NCBI GenBank assembly: GCA_019635485.1
Contig: JAHBZL010000030.1
Span: 1 to 64,000, forward strand
Direction: 5' to 3'
Length of the DNA stretch: 64,000 bases
From: Piscinibacter sp.
GTDB lineage: Bacteria > Pseudomonadota > Gammaproteobacteria > Burkholderiales > Burkholderiaceae_C
Shown: positions 31,499 through 40,979 of the stretch, in pieces
How positions within the stretch are numbered: the stretch's first letter is position 1
Layout: each line of letters begins with the position of its first letter
The notes under the pieces: model-generated
Told to the model about the DNA's origin: nothing
Database searches by the model: none
What the model saw: only the letters and a program-made list of their open reading frames with translations
Translations under genes and position numbers: made by a program

Positions 31499-32299
31499 AT
31501 GTCTGCTCCCGTCGACTACTGGGAACAACGCAAGAAGCAGGTGTCGCGCCTGTCGTCGCTCAAGCGCTCCTTCCTGATCCAGTGGCTGCTGTCGGTCAGG
31601 ATCGGCGACGAGGGGTTCTTGCGCAGACAACTGTCGCGGCTGCACGCGCCGCGGGTCCTCGACGTCGCCTGCGGCGTTGGCAAGGTGCAGATCGCCGCGT
31701 GCGCGAGCAGAACCTACGGTGTGGACATCATCGGGTTCCCGCGCGACGTGGCCGGCCGGCGCGGCTACCAGACCGTCGAGTACGCCCCGCCCGACTACGC
31801 CTTCGCGCTGCCCGAGGCTGTCGATGTGGTCACCTGCGTCGACCTGAACGCTCACGTGGACTTCGAGACTTTCGCGACCATCATGCAGTCGGCGTTCTCG
31901 CATGTCGACGCCGTCGGCGGGCGATTGCTGCTGATCGGCGAGTTCGACAACGACGGCCTGGGCTACCGACTAATGAAGCGCTTTCCCGCACGCTTCAAGC
32001 GCTATGTGCTGGGCATGAAGCACTGGCACTTCCTCACCGAGAGCGCGTTCCTCGAGCGTTTCGAGGCGCGCTTCCCGGAGTACAGCCGGCTCGATCGCGC
32101 CGAGCTGGTCTGCGTCCCGCCGCTGTCGCACTTCTACGCCTGCTTTCTCGGCAAGGACGTCAACGGCCGCGTCATGCGAATGCTGTTTCTCGCTGCAGAC
32201 TTGGTCCTCAGCCTCGTGAACAACGTGCTGCGCCTGATGCCGGCCACCGACTCCGCATTCAGGGTCGGCTACGTGTACGAGCGTCGCCGCGCGCCATGA
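31499..32299 (+). CDS. Class I SAM-dependent methyltransferase
   Basis: Protein of 266 aa. The SAM-binding motif I is VLDVACGVGKVQ near residues 52-63, with an acidic motif II in YGVDIIG near 73. The substrate is unknown; O-methylation of a sugar or a lipid-linked intermediate is plausible from context. The C-terminal part is hydrophobic near 215-240 (LFLAADLVLSLVNNVLRLM) and may associate with the membrane. It starts 61 bp after the first amidotransferase; the stop overlaps the next glycosyltransferase by ATGA. Confidence 0.75.
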   Translation: MSAPVDYWEQRKKQVSRLSSLKRSFLIQWLLSVRIGDEGFLRRQLSRLHAPRVLDVACGVGKVQIAACASRTYGVDIIGFPRDVAGRRGYQTVEYAPPDYAFALPEAVDVVTCVDLNAHVDFETFATIMQSAFSHVDAVGGRLLLIGEFDNDGLGYRLMKRFPARFKRYVLGMKHWHFLTESAFLERFEARFPEYSRLDRAELVCVPPLSHFYACFLGKDVNGRVMRMLFLAADLVLSLVNNVLRLMPATDSAFRVGYVYERRRAP

Positions 32300-33453
32300 A
32301 GATCACGACGATCACCTACAACGACCCCGGGATCTCCTGGGGGCCCGCGATACATTTCCTCGAACTCTGGAACAGCGCCGCCCTGCAGCACCCCGACGTC
32401 GAGGTGGAGGGCTTCTGTCCGAACTGGACCGGGCGCGAGCCGATCTTGCCCCTGTGCTTCGGCCTGCACCGGATCGCGGTCCCGGACGTGCGGCTGTACC
32501 GCCAATTGGTCTACGACGCCCGCATCGCGTGGCAGCTCCTGACTCGGGGCCGGTCCACCGACGTCGTCTACGTCCGCCTGAGCCAGTTCCATTTCTTCTC
32601 GACCTGGGTGCTGCGCCTGCGGAGCAATCCAGTCGTGCTCGAGTGCAACGGCCTGCTCGTCGACGACGCTGTTTCGGCCAGGCGGAGCCGGCTGTTCCGG
32701 CGCTTCGTCGCCTGGCAGGAACGGGCGCTGGTGCGCCGCGCCCAGGGCATCATTTCGGTCAGCCAGGGCATCGCGGACACGCTGCGGGCGAGCTACGGGC
32801 CGCGGGGAAACATGCTCACCCTGAAGAACGGCGTGGGCGTGCAGTTCTTCGGCGACGTGCCCGCGGGCGCACCACGGCCTGCGCGGCGGACAACCATCCT
32901 GTACGTGGGAACCTTCACGTCCTGGGACGGCGCCGCGCGCATCGTCAAACTGGCTGGCCAGTTCCCGGATATCGACTTCCTGTTGGTCGGCGACGGGCCG
33001 GCCCGCCGCGAGATCCAGGAGCGCGCCACGTCGAACATGTCGTTCATCGGCCAGGTCGCCTACGGCGACCTGCCGAAGCACTATCACGCGGCTGACGCTG
33101 GCATCGTGCTCTACGAGACCCAGCGTCACCAGCGGGTCCAGTTGTCCTCGCTCAAAACCCTCGAGTACCTGGCGAGCGGATTGCCGGTGTTCACCACCAA
33201 GGTCCCCGGCCAGGAGTTCGTCGCCGACCTCGGCTGCGGAGTGCTGAGCACCGAGGAAACGCTGGTTGAGGAGTTCCGCGGCTTCCTGGAGCGCCTGCCC
33301 GACTTCCGCTCGGCGGCCCTTCGGCAGCGGTCGACGATCCGCCGCGAGCATTCGTGGGAGCAGGTTGCCGAGAACACCATCGCCTTTGTCCGCCAGCTGA
33401 CGCGCCCGACGACAACGCAGGCCGACCTCGACGCAGCCGGGGGCCGGCGATGA
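32296..33453 (+). CDS. Glycosyltransferase family 4 protein
   Basis: GT-B fold transferase of 385 aa. The N-terminal acceptor domain runs to about residue 190, with ECNGLLVDDAVS and the IISVSQGIADTL segment common in GT4 enzymes. The C-terminal donor domain has TILYVGTFTSWDGAARIV, DFLLVGDGPARREIQ and SLKTLEYLASGLPVFTTKVPGQEF, where an E-x7-E type nucleotide-sugar motif is partly preserved. Donor and linkage cannot be told from sequence. It is coupled on both sides by ATGA overlaps. Confidence 0.85.
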   Translation: MKITTITYNDPGISWGPAIHFLELWNSAALQHPDVEVEGFCPNWTGREPILPLCFGLHRIAVPDVRLYRQLVYDARIAWQLLTRGRSTDVVYVRLSQFHFFSTWVLRLRSNPVVLECNGLLVDDAVSARRSRLFRRFVAWQERALVRRAQGIISVSQGIADTLRASYGPRGNMLTLKNGVGVQFFGDVPAGAPRPARRTTILYVGTFTSWDGAARIVKLAGQFPDIDFLLVGDGPARREIQERATSNMSFIGQVAYGDLPKHYHAADAGIVLYETQRHQRVQLSSLKTLEYLASGLPVFTTKVPGQEFVADLGCGVLSTEETLVEEFRGFLERLPDFRSAALRQRSTIRREHSWEQVAENTIAFVRQLTRPTTTQADLDAAGGRR

Positions 33454-34076
33454 CGGGCATCGCGCGGCTGATGGCGCTGGCGCCTGGCGATGTGCTGAGC
33501 TGTCTGGTCAAGAAGGTTCGCTACCGCGCCTTGGCGCGCCGTTACGGCTTCGATCCGTGGCATGCCAGGTCGCCCTTCGAGTGCCGGGCCTACAAGCGTG
33601 AAGTCGTTCGCCTCGCCGACAGCCTGCAGCCCGGGGCAACGCTGGAGGTCGGCTGCGGCCTCGGTGAGATCGTTTCCCGCGTGGCCCGCGGACAGCGCTT
33701 CGGCTTCGACATCGACGCGGCGGTGATCCCGGCGGCACGCCATCTGCATGGCGATCGTTGTCAGTTCGAGGCTGCGGGCATCGCCGACACGGAGAAGATT
33801 CGGGCCTGCATCGGGCGCTCCGCAGGTGCCGACCTGCTCATCATGGTCAATTGGGCGCATGCGCTGGCCTGGCCCGAGCTGTCGGAGCATGTCCGGCGCC
33901 TCGCCGATTCGCTGTCCATCCGGCACCTCATCATGGACACCATCTTGCCGGGCGTCGCCGGCTACGCCCACCACCACACGACCGACGAGCTCGCGGACCT
34001 GGGCCCGGTGCTCCAGAGCATCGCGTCCGGCGACACCGTGCGCCGCCTCAACGTTGTCGCGCTGTCCCGGCCATGA
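33450..34076 (+). CDS. Class I methyltransferase-like protein
   Basis: Protein of 208 aa. TLEVGCGLGEIVSRV near residues 62-76 is a SAM-binding motif I, followed by FGFDIDAAVIPAARHL with the acidic ribose-binding residue. The motif IV region (LLIMVNWAHALAWPEL) lacks a typical DPPY/NPPY, as expected for an O- rather than N-methyltransferase. No substrate is evident. ATGA overlaps connect it to the glycosyltransferase before it and the deacetylase-like gene after it, so it likely acts on the same glycan. Confidence 0.7.
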   Translation: MTGIARLMALAPGDVLSCLVKKVRYRALARRYGFDPWHARSPFECRAYKREVVRLADSLQPGATLEVGCGLGEIVSRVARGQRFGFDIDAAVIPAARHLHGDRCQFEAAGIADTEKIRACIGRSAGADLLIMVNWAHALAWPELSEHVRRLADSLSIRHLIMDTILPGVAGYAHHHTTDELADLGPVLQSIASGDTVRRLNVVALSRP

Positions 34077-34822
34077 CGGCGCGTTTCCTCGTTCGGCTCG
34101 ACGACGCCTGCGCGACGATGCGTGCGCCGATCTGGCAGCCGCTCGAGCAGGCCCTGGACGAGATGGGAATCAGGCCGATCGTCGGAGTGATCCCGGACAA
34201 CCGCGATCCAACCCTCGCCTGCTCGCCGCCCGACCCGGACTTCTGGAACCGTGTGCGATCCTGGCAGGCCAAGGGCTGGTCCGTGGCAATGCACGGCCAC
34301 CATCACCTCTACCATCCGATCCCGGCCGGTGCCCGGGCGCTGCTGGACATGAGCGACAAATCGGAGTTCGTCGGGCGATCGCTGGAAAAACAGCGGGAGT
34401 CGCTGCGCGAGGCCTACAAGACGATGCTGGCGCAGGGCGTGACCCCTGGGCTGTTCATGGCGCCCTCGCACACTTTCGATGCCGGCACGCTGCAGGCCCT
34501 GCGCGACGTCACGGGCATCCGTGTGGTCACGGATGGCCACGCGCTGCGCGTGTTCGAGAAGGACGGCTTCACCTGGATCCCGCAGCAGTTGTGGCGCTTC
34601 GCGCGCATGCCGTTCGGATTGTGGTGCGTCTGCCTGCATCCGAACACGATGACGGAAGCGGCCCTGAGAGCCTTCGTCGACGACCTGAAGCGCTTCGCGC
34701 ACCGCGTTACCGACGTACCGACGGTGCTACGCGACGTCGGGCCGCGATCGGCGCTGGACCTGGCCTTCTCGCTCGCCTACCCGATGGCGCTGCAGCTGAA
34801 ACGGAGGCTGCGCCGTGTTTGA
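34073..34822 (+). CDS. Polysaccharide deacetylase-fold protein (DUF2334-like)
   Basis: Protein of 249 aa. The N-terminal FLVRLDDACATM segment carries the Asp pair of NodB/DUF2334 deacetylase folds, GVIPDNRD follows near residue 39, and the AMHGHHHLYH run near 72-81 supplies metal-binding His. A late MAPSHTFD motif near 123-130 adds a further His. No signal peptide is seen, so it is likely cytoplasmic and acts on a precursor or lipid-linked sugar before flipping. It overlaps the next gene by 8 bases. Confidence 0.75.
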   Translation: MTARFLVRLDDACATMRAPIWQPLEQALDEMGIRPIVGVIPDNRDPTLACSPPDPDFWNRVRSWQAKGWSVAMHGHHHLYHPIPAGARALLDMSDKSEFVGRSLEKQRESLREAYKTMLAQGVTPGLFMAPSHTFDAGTLQALRDVTGIRVVTDGHALRVFEKDGFTWIPQQLWRFARMPFGLWCVCLHPNTMTEAALRAFVDDLKRFAHRVTDVPTVLRDVGPRSALDLAFSLAYPMALQLKRRLRRV

Positions 34823-36161
34823 CGCGACCGGCATCCTGCTCGCGCTGGGCGTGTTTGCGCTCGGCCTCGTCGCCACTTCTAGCACCAGCTTCGGCCACGG
34901 GCGCAGCAATCCTGGGCCGTTCTGGATCCAGTCGCTGGTCGAAGTGCCGATCTTCATCCTTCCCGGCGTGCTGCTGACCTCGATCGAAGGCGTGCGCGAA
35001 CTCTGGATCTTCGCCAACATCGCCGAGACCGACTACCGCGCCGCGGTCCTCGCGATCTACTACGGCCTGGGCTGCTACTTCGTGGCCGTGTATGCCCTCG
35101 ACCGCGTCCTCGTTGCCGTTGCCGGCCGCCCCCGCACACGGCATGTGCAGCCGCGCGAGCTGCGTCTCTTGGCCAAGGTGCTGCTGTGCTGGCAGTTGCT
35201 CGCGCTGGCGGCCATCGCGGCTCTGGTCGATCGGATGCCGGTGCTGGGCCTGCTGACAGGTGAGGAGGTCGGCGTGCTGCGCAGGGCCGCGACGATCGAC
35301 TTCCGCGGGCCCACCGTGCTTCTGGCACTGGTCAAGCTGTACGGCTACCTCGGGGTGTTCCTGCTCGCGATCATGCACAGGATTCCCGGCCGCAGAACCC
35401 TCAAGGCGCTGTTGTGGCTGGCAAGCCTGTGCTGCCTGCTGTGGTCCGGCGAGAAGTCGCCGGCCGTCATTGGCTTCCTCGGCTACTGGTTCGTGCGCGC
35501 CCACCAGGACCGCCAGCAAATCACGCCTCGGCGCCTGCTGTTGCTTGCGGCAGCAGGCATCGGGCTCTCAGCGGCGATGTTTGCGCTGGTCGACCGCGGC
35601 GACGAGTTTGGCGTTGTCGAGTACGTGATGATTCGGGCGTTCCTCGGCCAGATCTCGGGCTTCTTCCAGACCGTCGGCACGTTCACTCCGGACCCGAAGT
35701 ACTTCCAGTCCTGGATCCCGCTTGCCGGCTCGCTGTCGGACCATTTGCCAGTGTTCGCGCGCGACCTGATGGTGATGACCGAGGGTGACACCGACACTTC
35801 CGGCACGCTGAACACGATCTTCCTGGGCGAGGCCTACGGAGCCGGCGGCTGGCCCATGCTGCTGATGTCGCCGCTCATCGTCGCCGGCAGCGTGGTGATC
35901 AGCCTGCACCTCCTGCGGGCGGTGCTAACGCGCTACGCCGGCAGCGACTTTGCGACCTGCGGACTGTTCCTGTTCGTCATGAACTCCTGGCTGACAAGCG
36001 GCATGGCCAGCTTCCCGGCCTTCCGCGGGCTGATCTTCATCGCCTTCGTCCTAGCCACAGTGGTCGTACCCTATCGCCTGCTGCGCGCGAGGGCGAGGCG
36101 CCCGATTCGAGCCGCCGGTTCAAGGGCCGACGCCTGGGAACCGGCCGGCGGATCCCCATGA
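34815..36161 (+). CDS. Wzy-like O-antigen/EPS polymerase
   Basis: Polytopic membrane protein of 448 aa with about 10-11 hydrophobic segments and a long periplasmic loop near residues 270-330 (TPDPKYFQSWIPLAGSLSDHLP), the layout expected of Wzy polymerases, which join repeat units at the periplasmic face. Wzy proteins are poorly conserved, so this rests on topology, the LWSGEKSPAVIGFL segment and context. It starts with GTG 34815 inside the deacetylase gene. The last 25 residues are Arg/Ala/Pro-rich and cytoplasmic. Confidence 0.65.
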   Translation: MFDATGILLALGVFALGLVATSSTSFGHGRSNPGPFWIQSLVEVPIFILPGVLLTSIEGVRELWIFANIAETDYRAAVLAIYYGLGCYFVAVYALDRVLVAVAGRPRTRHVQPRELRLLAKVLLCWQLLALAAIAALVDRMPVLGLLTGEEVGVLRRAATIDFRGPTVLLALVKLYGYLGVFLLAIMHRIPGRRTLKALLWLASLCCLLWSGEKSPAVIGFLGYWFVRAHQDRQQITPRRLLLLAAAGIGLSAAMFALVDRGDEFGVVEYVMIRAFLGQISGFFQTVGTFTPDPKYFQSWIPLAGSLSDHLPVFARDLMVMTEGDTDTSGTLNTIFLGEAYGAGGWPMLLMSPLIVAGSVVISLHLLRAVLTRYAGSDFATCGLFLFVMNSWLTSGMASFPAFRGLIFIAFVLATVVVPYRLLRARARRPIRAAGSRADAWEPAGGSP

Positions 36162-37303
36162 GTACCGGCTCGGCCCTGGTCCACGTGATCAGCAGCCTCG
36201 GCGCAGGGGGCGCGGAGGCGATGCTGGACAAGTTGACGGCGCGCCTGCCGCGCGAGGGCGCTGCGGTGGTCTGCCTCACCGGCGACGGGCCGATCGGCGA
36301 GCGCATAGCCGCGCGCGGCGTTCCCGTCACGTCCCTGAGGCTCGGGCAAGGAGGGCTTGGCCTCTCGGCGCTGCTGCGCCTCTTCCGCGACCTGCGGCGG
36401 CAGCGTCCGCGCATCGTACAAACCTGGCTTTACCACGGCGACCTGATCGGCGGGCTGGTCGCACGCGCCGCAGGCGTCCGCCACGTTGTCTGGAATGTGC
36501 GCAACAGCGGCGCGGCGCTCGACCGGCTACCGGCGCGCACGCGTGCCATCGTTCACCTCAACGCCTGGCTGTCGCACTGGATTCCGCAGCGCATCCTGTG
36601 CTGCTCGGAGACCGCCCGCCGTAACCACATCGCGCTGGGCTTCGCAGCCGACAAGTTCGTCGTGATCCCGAACGGCTTCGACATCGATCGATTCGCGCCG
36701 AGCGCCGACGCGCGCGCCTCGGTCCGGCGCGAGCTGGGCGTGCGCGAGGATTGCCCGCTCGTCGGGCTGGTCGCCCGCTTCGATCCGCAGAAGAACCATC
36801 GCGGCTTCATCGCCGCTGCGCGGGACATTCATCGCTTGCGGCCAGACGTCGCGTTCCTGCTCGTCGGTCGAGGGATCGATGCGGCCAACAAATCGCTGGC
36901 AGGCTGGATCGGCGAGGCCGGCATTGCCGGGTGCGTTCACCTGCTCGGCCAGCGGACCGACATCGCCAGGATCACCGCGGCGCTCGACGTCGCGGCCAAC
37001 GCCTCGCTCGCGGAAAGCTTCCCGAACACCGTCGGCGAAGCCATGGCCTGCGGCGTGCCCTGCGTCGTCACCGACGTGGGCGACTCCGCTGACATCGTCG
37101 GACCCACCGGCCGCTCGGTGCCGGCCCACGACATGACGGCCCTCGCGCAGCAGGTCCTCGAACTACTCGCACTGCCGGTCGGGGAACGCGAAAAGCTGGG
37201 ACAAGCGGCGCGGCGGCGCGTCGCCGAGCTGTACGAAATTGACAGCGTGGTCGCGCGCTACCGAGATTTCTACGCCGACCTACTGCGCAGGGAATCGCGC
37301 TGA
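36158..37303 (+). CDS. Glycosyltransferase family 4 protein
   Basis: GT-B protein of 381 aa. HVISSLGAGGAEAMLDKL at residues 7-24 is the N-terminal acceptor loop typical of GT4; VIPNGFDIDRF near 169-179 and LVARFDPQKNHRGFIAA near 203-219 open the donor domain; NASLAESFPNTVGEAMACGVP near 285-305 is the conserved EX7E region. The donor is not predictable. It overlaps the polymerase gene by ATGA and the second amidotransferase by TGATG. Confidence 0.88.
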   Translation: MSTGSALVHVISSLGAGGAEAMLDKLTARLPREGAAVVCLTGDGPIGERIAARGVPVTSLRLGQGGLGLSALLRLFRDLRRQRPRIVQTWLYHGDLIGGLVARAAGVRHVVWNVRNSGAALDRLPARTRAIVHLNAWLSHWIPQRILCCSETARRNHIALGFAADKFVVIPNGFDIDRFAPSADARASVRRELGVREDCPLVGLVARFDPQKNHRGFIAAARDIHRLRPDVAFLLVGRGIDAANKSLAGWIGEAGIAGCVHLLGQRTDIARITAALDVAANASLAESFPNTVGEAMACGVPCVVTDVGDSADIVGPTGRSVPAHDMTALAQQVLELLALPVGEREKLGQAARRRVAELYEIDSVVARYRDFYADLLRRESR

Positions 37304-39285
37304 TGTGCGGCTTCGCGGGCTTCGTCCGTCCGGCAGGCTTTGAGCCTGAGTCCGCCCGGGCGCTGGGGTTGCGCATGGGCGAGTCGATCCGCCAGCGCGG
37401 CCCCGACGACTTCGGTGTCTGGTGCGACGAACTCGCCGGCGTCGTGCTCAGCCACCGAAGACTGTCGATCGTCGACACCTCGGCAGCCGGCCACCAGCCG
37501 ATGGTGTCGGTGTCGGGACGCTACGTGATCGCCTACAACGGCGAGATTTACAACCACCTGGCACTGCGCAAGGCGCTGCCGGGCCGCGATCTGCCCTGGC
37601 GCGGACATTCCGACACCGAGACGCTACTTGCCGGATTCGAGGGCTGGGGGATCGAACAGACGATCCGCCGCTCGGTCGGGATGTTCGCTTTTGCGGTCTG
37701 GGACCGGGAGCGCCGCAGCTTGGTCCTGGGTCGCGATCGCCTCGGCGAGAAGCCGCTGTACTTCGGCGTGCAGGACGACGGCGGGTCGCCCGTGCTGCTG
37801 TTCGGTTCGCAGCTCAATGCACTCGCTGCCCATCCGGCCTTCGCCGCGACGGTCGATCGCGAGGCCCTTTGCCTGCTGCTGCGGCACGGCTACGTGCCCT
37901 CGCCGCGCTCGATCTACCGTGGCCTGCACAAGCTACCGCCGGGCCACCTGCTCGAATGGCCGATCGGCGAGAAACCAGACGCCCTGTCCGAGCCGCCGTC
38001 GAGCCGCGCCTACTGGTCGATCAGGGAGACCGTGACGCAGGGCCTTGCTTCCCGCTTTGCCGGCAGCGACGACCAGGCGCTCGCTGAACTCGACGCGCTC
38101 CTGCGCGATGCCGTGGCACAGCAGATGGTCGCCGACGTCCCGCTGGGTGCCTTCCTCTCAGGCGGCATCGACTCGTCGGCGATCGTGGCCCTGATGCAGG
38201 CGCAATCGACGCAACCGGTGAAGACCTTCACGATCGGCTTCGCGGAGGAGGGCTACGACGAGGCCGTCCACGCCAAGCGGGTCGCCCGGCACCTCGGCAC
38301 GGACCACACCGAACTCTATGTCAGTGCGGAGCAGGCGCTGGCCATCATTCCGCGCCTTCCGGACATCTACGACGAACCGTTCGCCGACTCGTCGCAGATC
38401 CCGACCTTCCTCGTTTCGCAACTGGCGCGGCAGCACGTGACCGTGGCGCTGTCGGGCGACGCCGGCGACGAGCTGTTCGGCGGCTATTCGCGCTATGCGC
38501 AGGCAGCACGGATCTGGGGCACGCTGGGCCGGATGCCGCGGTCGTTTCGGGTCGCCGCCGGCGCGGCGCTGCGGGCGCTGCCGGTGGCGGGCTGGGACCT
38601 CCTCGGCGCGCCGCTGCGACGCGCGCTGCCGGTGCACATGCGCAACGTCGGGGACAAGGCGCACAAGCTGGCCGAACTGTTCCGCCGCCGTGACCGCTTG
38701 TCCTTCTACCAGGGCCTAGTCTCAGACTGGCCAGCGCCGGACCGCGTCGTGAGTGGGGCACACGAGCCGCCCTACCTCACCACCTTGGCAGCGCCCGGAT
38801 CCCCCGCGGTCGGGTTCATCGAGTCGATGATGATGGTAGACGCGATGTCCTACCTTCCCGAGGACATTCTCGCGAAGGTCGATCGGGCGGCCATGGGGGT
38901 GTCGCTCGAGACTCGAGTGCCGCTACTCGATCACCGCGTCGTCGAGTTTGCATGGCGGCTGCCGCTGCACATGAAGTGCAGGCAGGGAGCGGGCAAGTGG
39001 ATCCTGAAGCGGCTGCTCGACGGCTACGTGCCCCGCGCGCTGGTCGAGCGGCCCAAGTCCGGTTTCGGCGTGCCGCTGGCAGCATGGCTGCGCGGGCCGC
39101 TGCGCGACTGGGCAGAGTCGCTGCTCGACGAGACGCGGCTGCGCCGCGAGGGCTACTTCAATCCCGCGCCCGTGCGGCGGAAGTGGCAGGAGCATCTGGC
39201 GGGCCGCCGGAACTGGCAGAACCCGCTGTGGAACGTCCTGATGTTCCAGGCCTGGCTGGAGCAGGGGCGGGGGCACCGAGGCTGA
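37303..39285 (+). CDS. AsnB-type glutamine amidotransferase, copy 2
   Basis: Second class II amidotransferase of the locus, 660 aa. MCGFAGFV gives Cys2; the glutaminase domain has YNGEIYNHLALRK and HSDTETLLAG. The synthetase domain carries FLSGGIDSSAIVALM near residues 284-298 and SGDAGDELFGGYSRY near 384-398; the C-terminal PKSGFGVPLAAWLRGPLRDW is typical of exopolysaccharide-locus AsnB proteins. It lacks the insertion seen in copy 1, and the two are only distantly similar, so they probably have different substrates. It closes an unbroken chain of overlapping genes that starts at 31499. Confidence 0.87.
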   Translation: MCGFAGFVRPAGFEPESARALGLRMGESIRQRGPDDFGVWCDELAGVVLSHRRLSIVDTSAAGHQPMVSVSGRYVIAYNGEIYNHLALRKALPGRDLPWRGHSDTETLLAGFEGWGIEQTIRRSVGMFAFAVWDRERRSLVLGRDRLGEKPLYFGVQDDGGSPVLLFGSQLNALAAHPAFAATVDREALCLLLRHGYVPSPRSIYRGLHKLPPGHLLEWPIGEKPDALSEPPSSRAYWSIRETVTQGLASRFAGSDDQALAELDALLRDAVAQQMVADVPLGAFLSGGIDSSAIVALMQAQSTQPVKTFTIGFAEEGYDEAVHAKRVARHLGTDHTELYVSAEQALAIIPRLPDIYDEPFADSSQIPTFLVSQLARQHVTVALSGDAGDELFGGYSRYAQAARIWGTLGRMPRSFRVAAGAALRALPVAGWDLLGAPLRRALPVHMRNVGDKAHKLAELFRRRDRLSFYQGLVSDWPAPDRVVSGAHEPPYLTTLAAPGSPAVGFIESMMMVDAMSYLPEDILAKVDRAAMGVSLETRVPLLDHRVVEFAWRLPLHMKCRQGAGKWILKRLLDGYVPRALVERPKSGFGVPLAAWLRGPLRDWAESLLDETRLRREGYFNPAPVRRKWQEHLAGRRNWQNPLWNVLMFQAWLEQGRGHRG

Positions 39286-39375
39286 CGATCTGCATTGCGT
39301 CAGCGGGCCGGACGCCGACTCAAGCGCTTACCATTCGCGCGAGGGTTGCCGCGAGGGAAACCCAACGGAGTACTT

Positions 39376-40908
39376 ATGAAGAGTTGCAACCTCGCTTGGC
39401 GCATATGGCTGGTCGTATCGACCGCAGCACTGCTGCTTTGCGGCTGCGGCGGCGGCAGCGAAACCACGCCGCCGCCGCCGCTGGCCTCATCGAGCGACGT
39501 TGCCATCGCCGGCGACCAACAGGGCGTAAGCCCGTTCATCAGTTTTGTACAACTGCGCGGCGAGAGCTTGGCCAAGGTGGCCGCTGTGCGCTACACGATC
39601 CAGCCCAAGGTCGGCGCGGTCTCCAAACCGGTGGATGTTCAGTACACCATCGATGCACTCAGGCGCCGCGGCTTTGCAGCGCCCACTGGCGGTGTGGTGA
39701 CGCTGCCGGTCTTCGGCCTGTATGCGGGCTACACGAACAAGGTCGCCGTGATCCTGCAGTTCGAAGACAAGTCCAGGCAAACGCTGCAGGTCGATGTCCT
39801 CACGTCGGCCTTCACGGACCCGAACGGGATATACGACCAACCGACCATCCTTAAGGCGCGCGCAGAAGGCTCGACGCTGGGGTTCGACTTCTTCTTCATC
39901 AAGTCTGGGCTGGGCACGCCGGTGGTCATTGACACTGATGGGGAGGTCCGATGGGTCGGCGTCGGCCCGAGCAACTCACTCTCCAGCGCCTTTCACGACA
40001 ACGCCTTTGTGGTCGGCGAACAAGGCTCGACGAAGCTGTATCGCCTGGAATTGGACGGATCCGTCAGCATTTCCTTTCTCATCTCGCCGACCTACACGAA
40101 CTTTCACCACAACATCGATCCGGGCAAGAACGGGCTTCTCGTCGAAGTGGATGCAATGAGCGGCGGCGTGAAGAGTGTCGAAAGCATCCTTGCCGACGTG
40201 GCCTGGTCAGGTGCCGTTCTGAAGGAGTGGGATTTCGCTGCCCTCCTGGGCGCCTACATGCGCAGCCAAGGGGACGACCCGAGCGCGTTCATCCGGCCAG
40301 GCGCGGACTGGTTTCACATGAACGCGGCGACGTATGACGCCCGTGACGACAGCCTCATCGTGTCGAGCCGCGAGAACTTCCTCATCAAGGTGGATTACCG
40401 CAGCGGGAACATCATCTGGGTCTTCGGCGACCCGTCGAAGTACTGGTACACGTTCCCGTCATTGCGTGCCAAGGCCTTGAGCCTGCAAGGTGGTGGCCTC
40501 TACCCCATCGGCCAGCACGCGACGACGATCACGTCCGACGGATTGCTGATGCTGTTCAATGACGGTCTCCCGAGCACCCAGCAGCCGACCGGAGCGCCCG
40601 TGGGTGAAAGCCGAAGCTACAGCGCTGTATCCGCATACGCGATCGATCCCACCACCATGACGGCGGTGGAGACTTGGCGCTTCGTCCATGACCAGACCAT
40701 CCTGTCCAACATCTGCTCGAGCGCGTACGAGGCTGCTGGCAAGTCGTTGCTCGTCACCTATGCGGTCGCCGACAACCGCACCAAGGCACGGCTCGTTGGC
40801 CTGGATGCCGATCACAACGTGGTATTCGACTTCGAGTACAAGACTTCGGCGTGTTTCACGAGTTGGAACGCACTGCCGATCCCGTTCGAAGGCTTGACAT
40901 TCGAATAG
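39376..40908 (+). CDS. Arylsulfotransferase-like lipoprotein
   Basis: Predicted lipoprotein of 510 aa: lipobox LCG-C with Cys24, then Gly/Ser and a run of Pro. The mature part has beta-propeller-like blades and the hallmarks of the arylsulfotransferase (AssT) superfamily: NFHHNIDPGKNGLLVEVD near residues 236-253, DWFHMNAATYDARDDSLIVSSREN near 312-335, IIWVFGDPSKYW near 346-357 and GQHATTIT near 378. His and Arg in these motifs correspond to the active-site residues of the family. The cellular substrate is unknown. Start chosen by GGAG 6 bp before ATG 39376. The gene is less GC-rich than its neighbours, suggesting separate acquisition. Confidence 0.75.
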   Translation: MKSCNLAWRIWLVVSTAALLLCGCGGGSETTPPPPLASSSDVAIAGDQQGVSPFISFVQLRGESLAKVAAVRYTIQPKVGAVSKPVDVQYTIDALRRRGFAAPTGGVVTLPVFGLYAGYTNKVAVILQFEDKSRQTLQVDVLTSAFTDPNGIYDQPTILKARAEGSTLGFDFFFIKSGLGTPVVIDTDGEVRWVGVGPSNSLSSAFHDNAFVVGEQGSTKLYRLELDGSVSISFLISPTYTNFHHNIDPGKNGLLVEVDAMSGGVKSVESILADVAWSGAVLKEWDFAALLGAYMRSQGDDPSAFIRPGADWFHMNAATYDARDDSLIVSSRENFLIKVDYRSGNIIWVFGDPSKYWYTFPSLRAKALSLQGGGLYPIGQHATTITSDGLLMLFNDGLPSTQQPTGAPVGESRSYSAVSAYAIDPTTMTAVETWRFVHDQTILSNICSSAYEAAGKSLLVTYAVADNRTKARLVGLDADHNVVFDFEYKTSACFTSWNALPIPFEGLTFE

Positions 40909-40979
40909 CCCATGGGCGTGAGCCACGCGGGCCGGCCGGACTTGCCGCCCTGCCGGTCGGACGCCGCGAAGGCCGGTCG

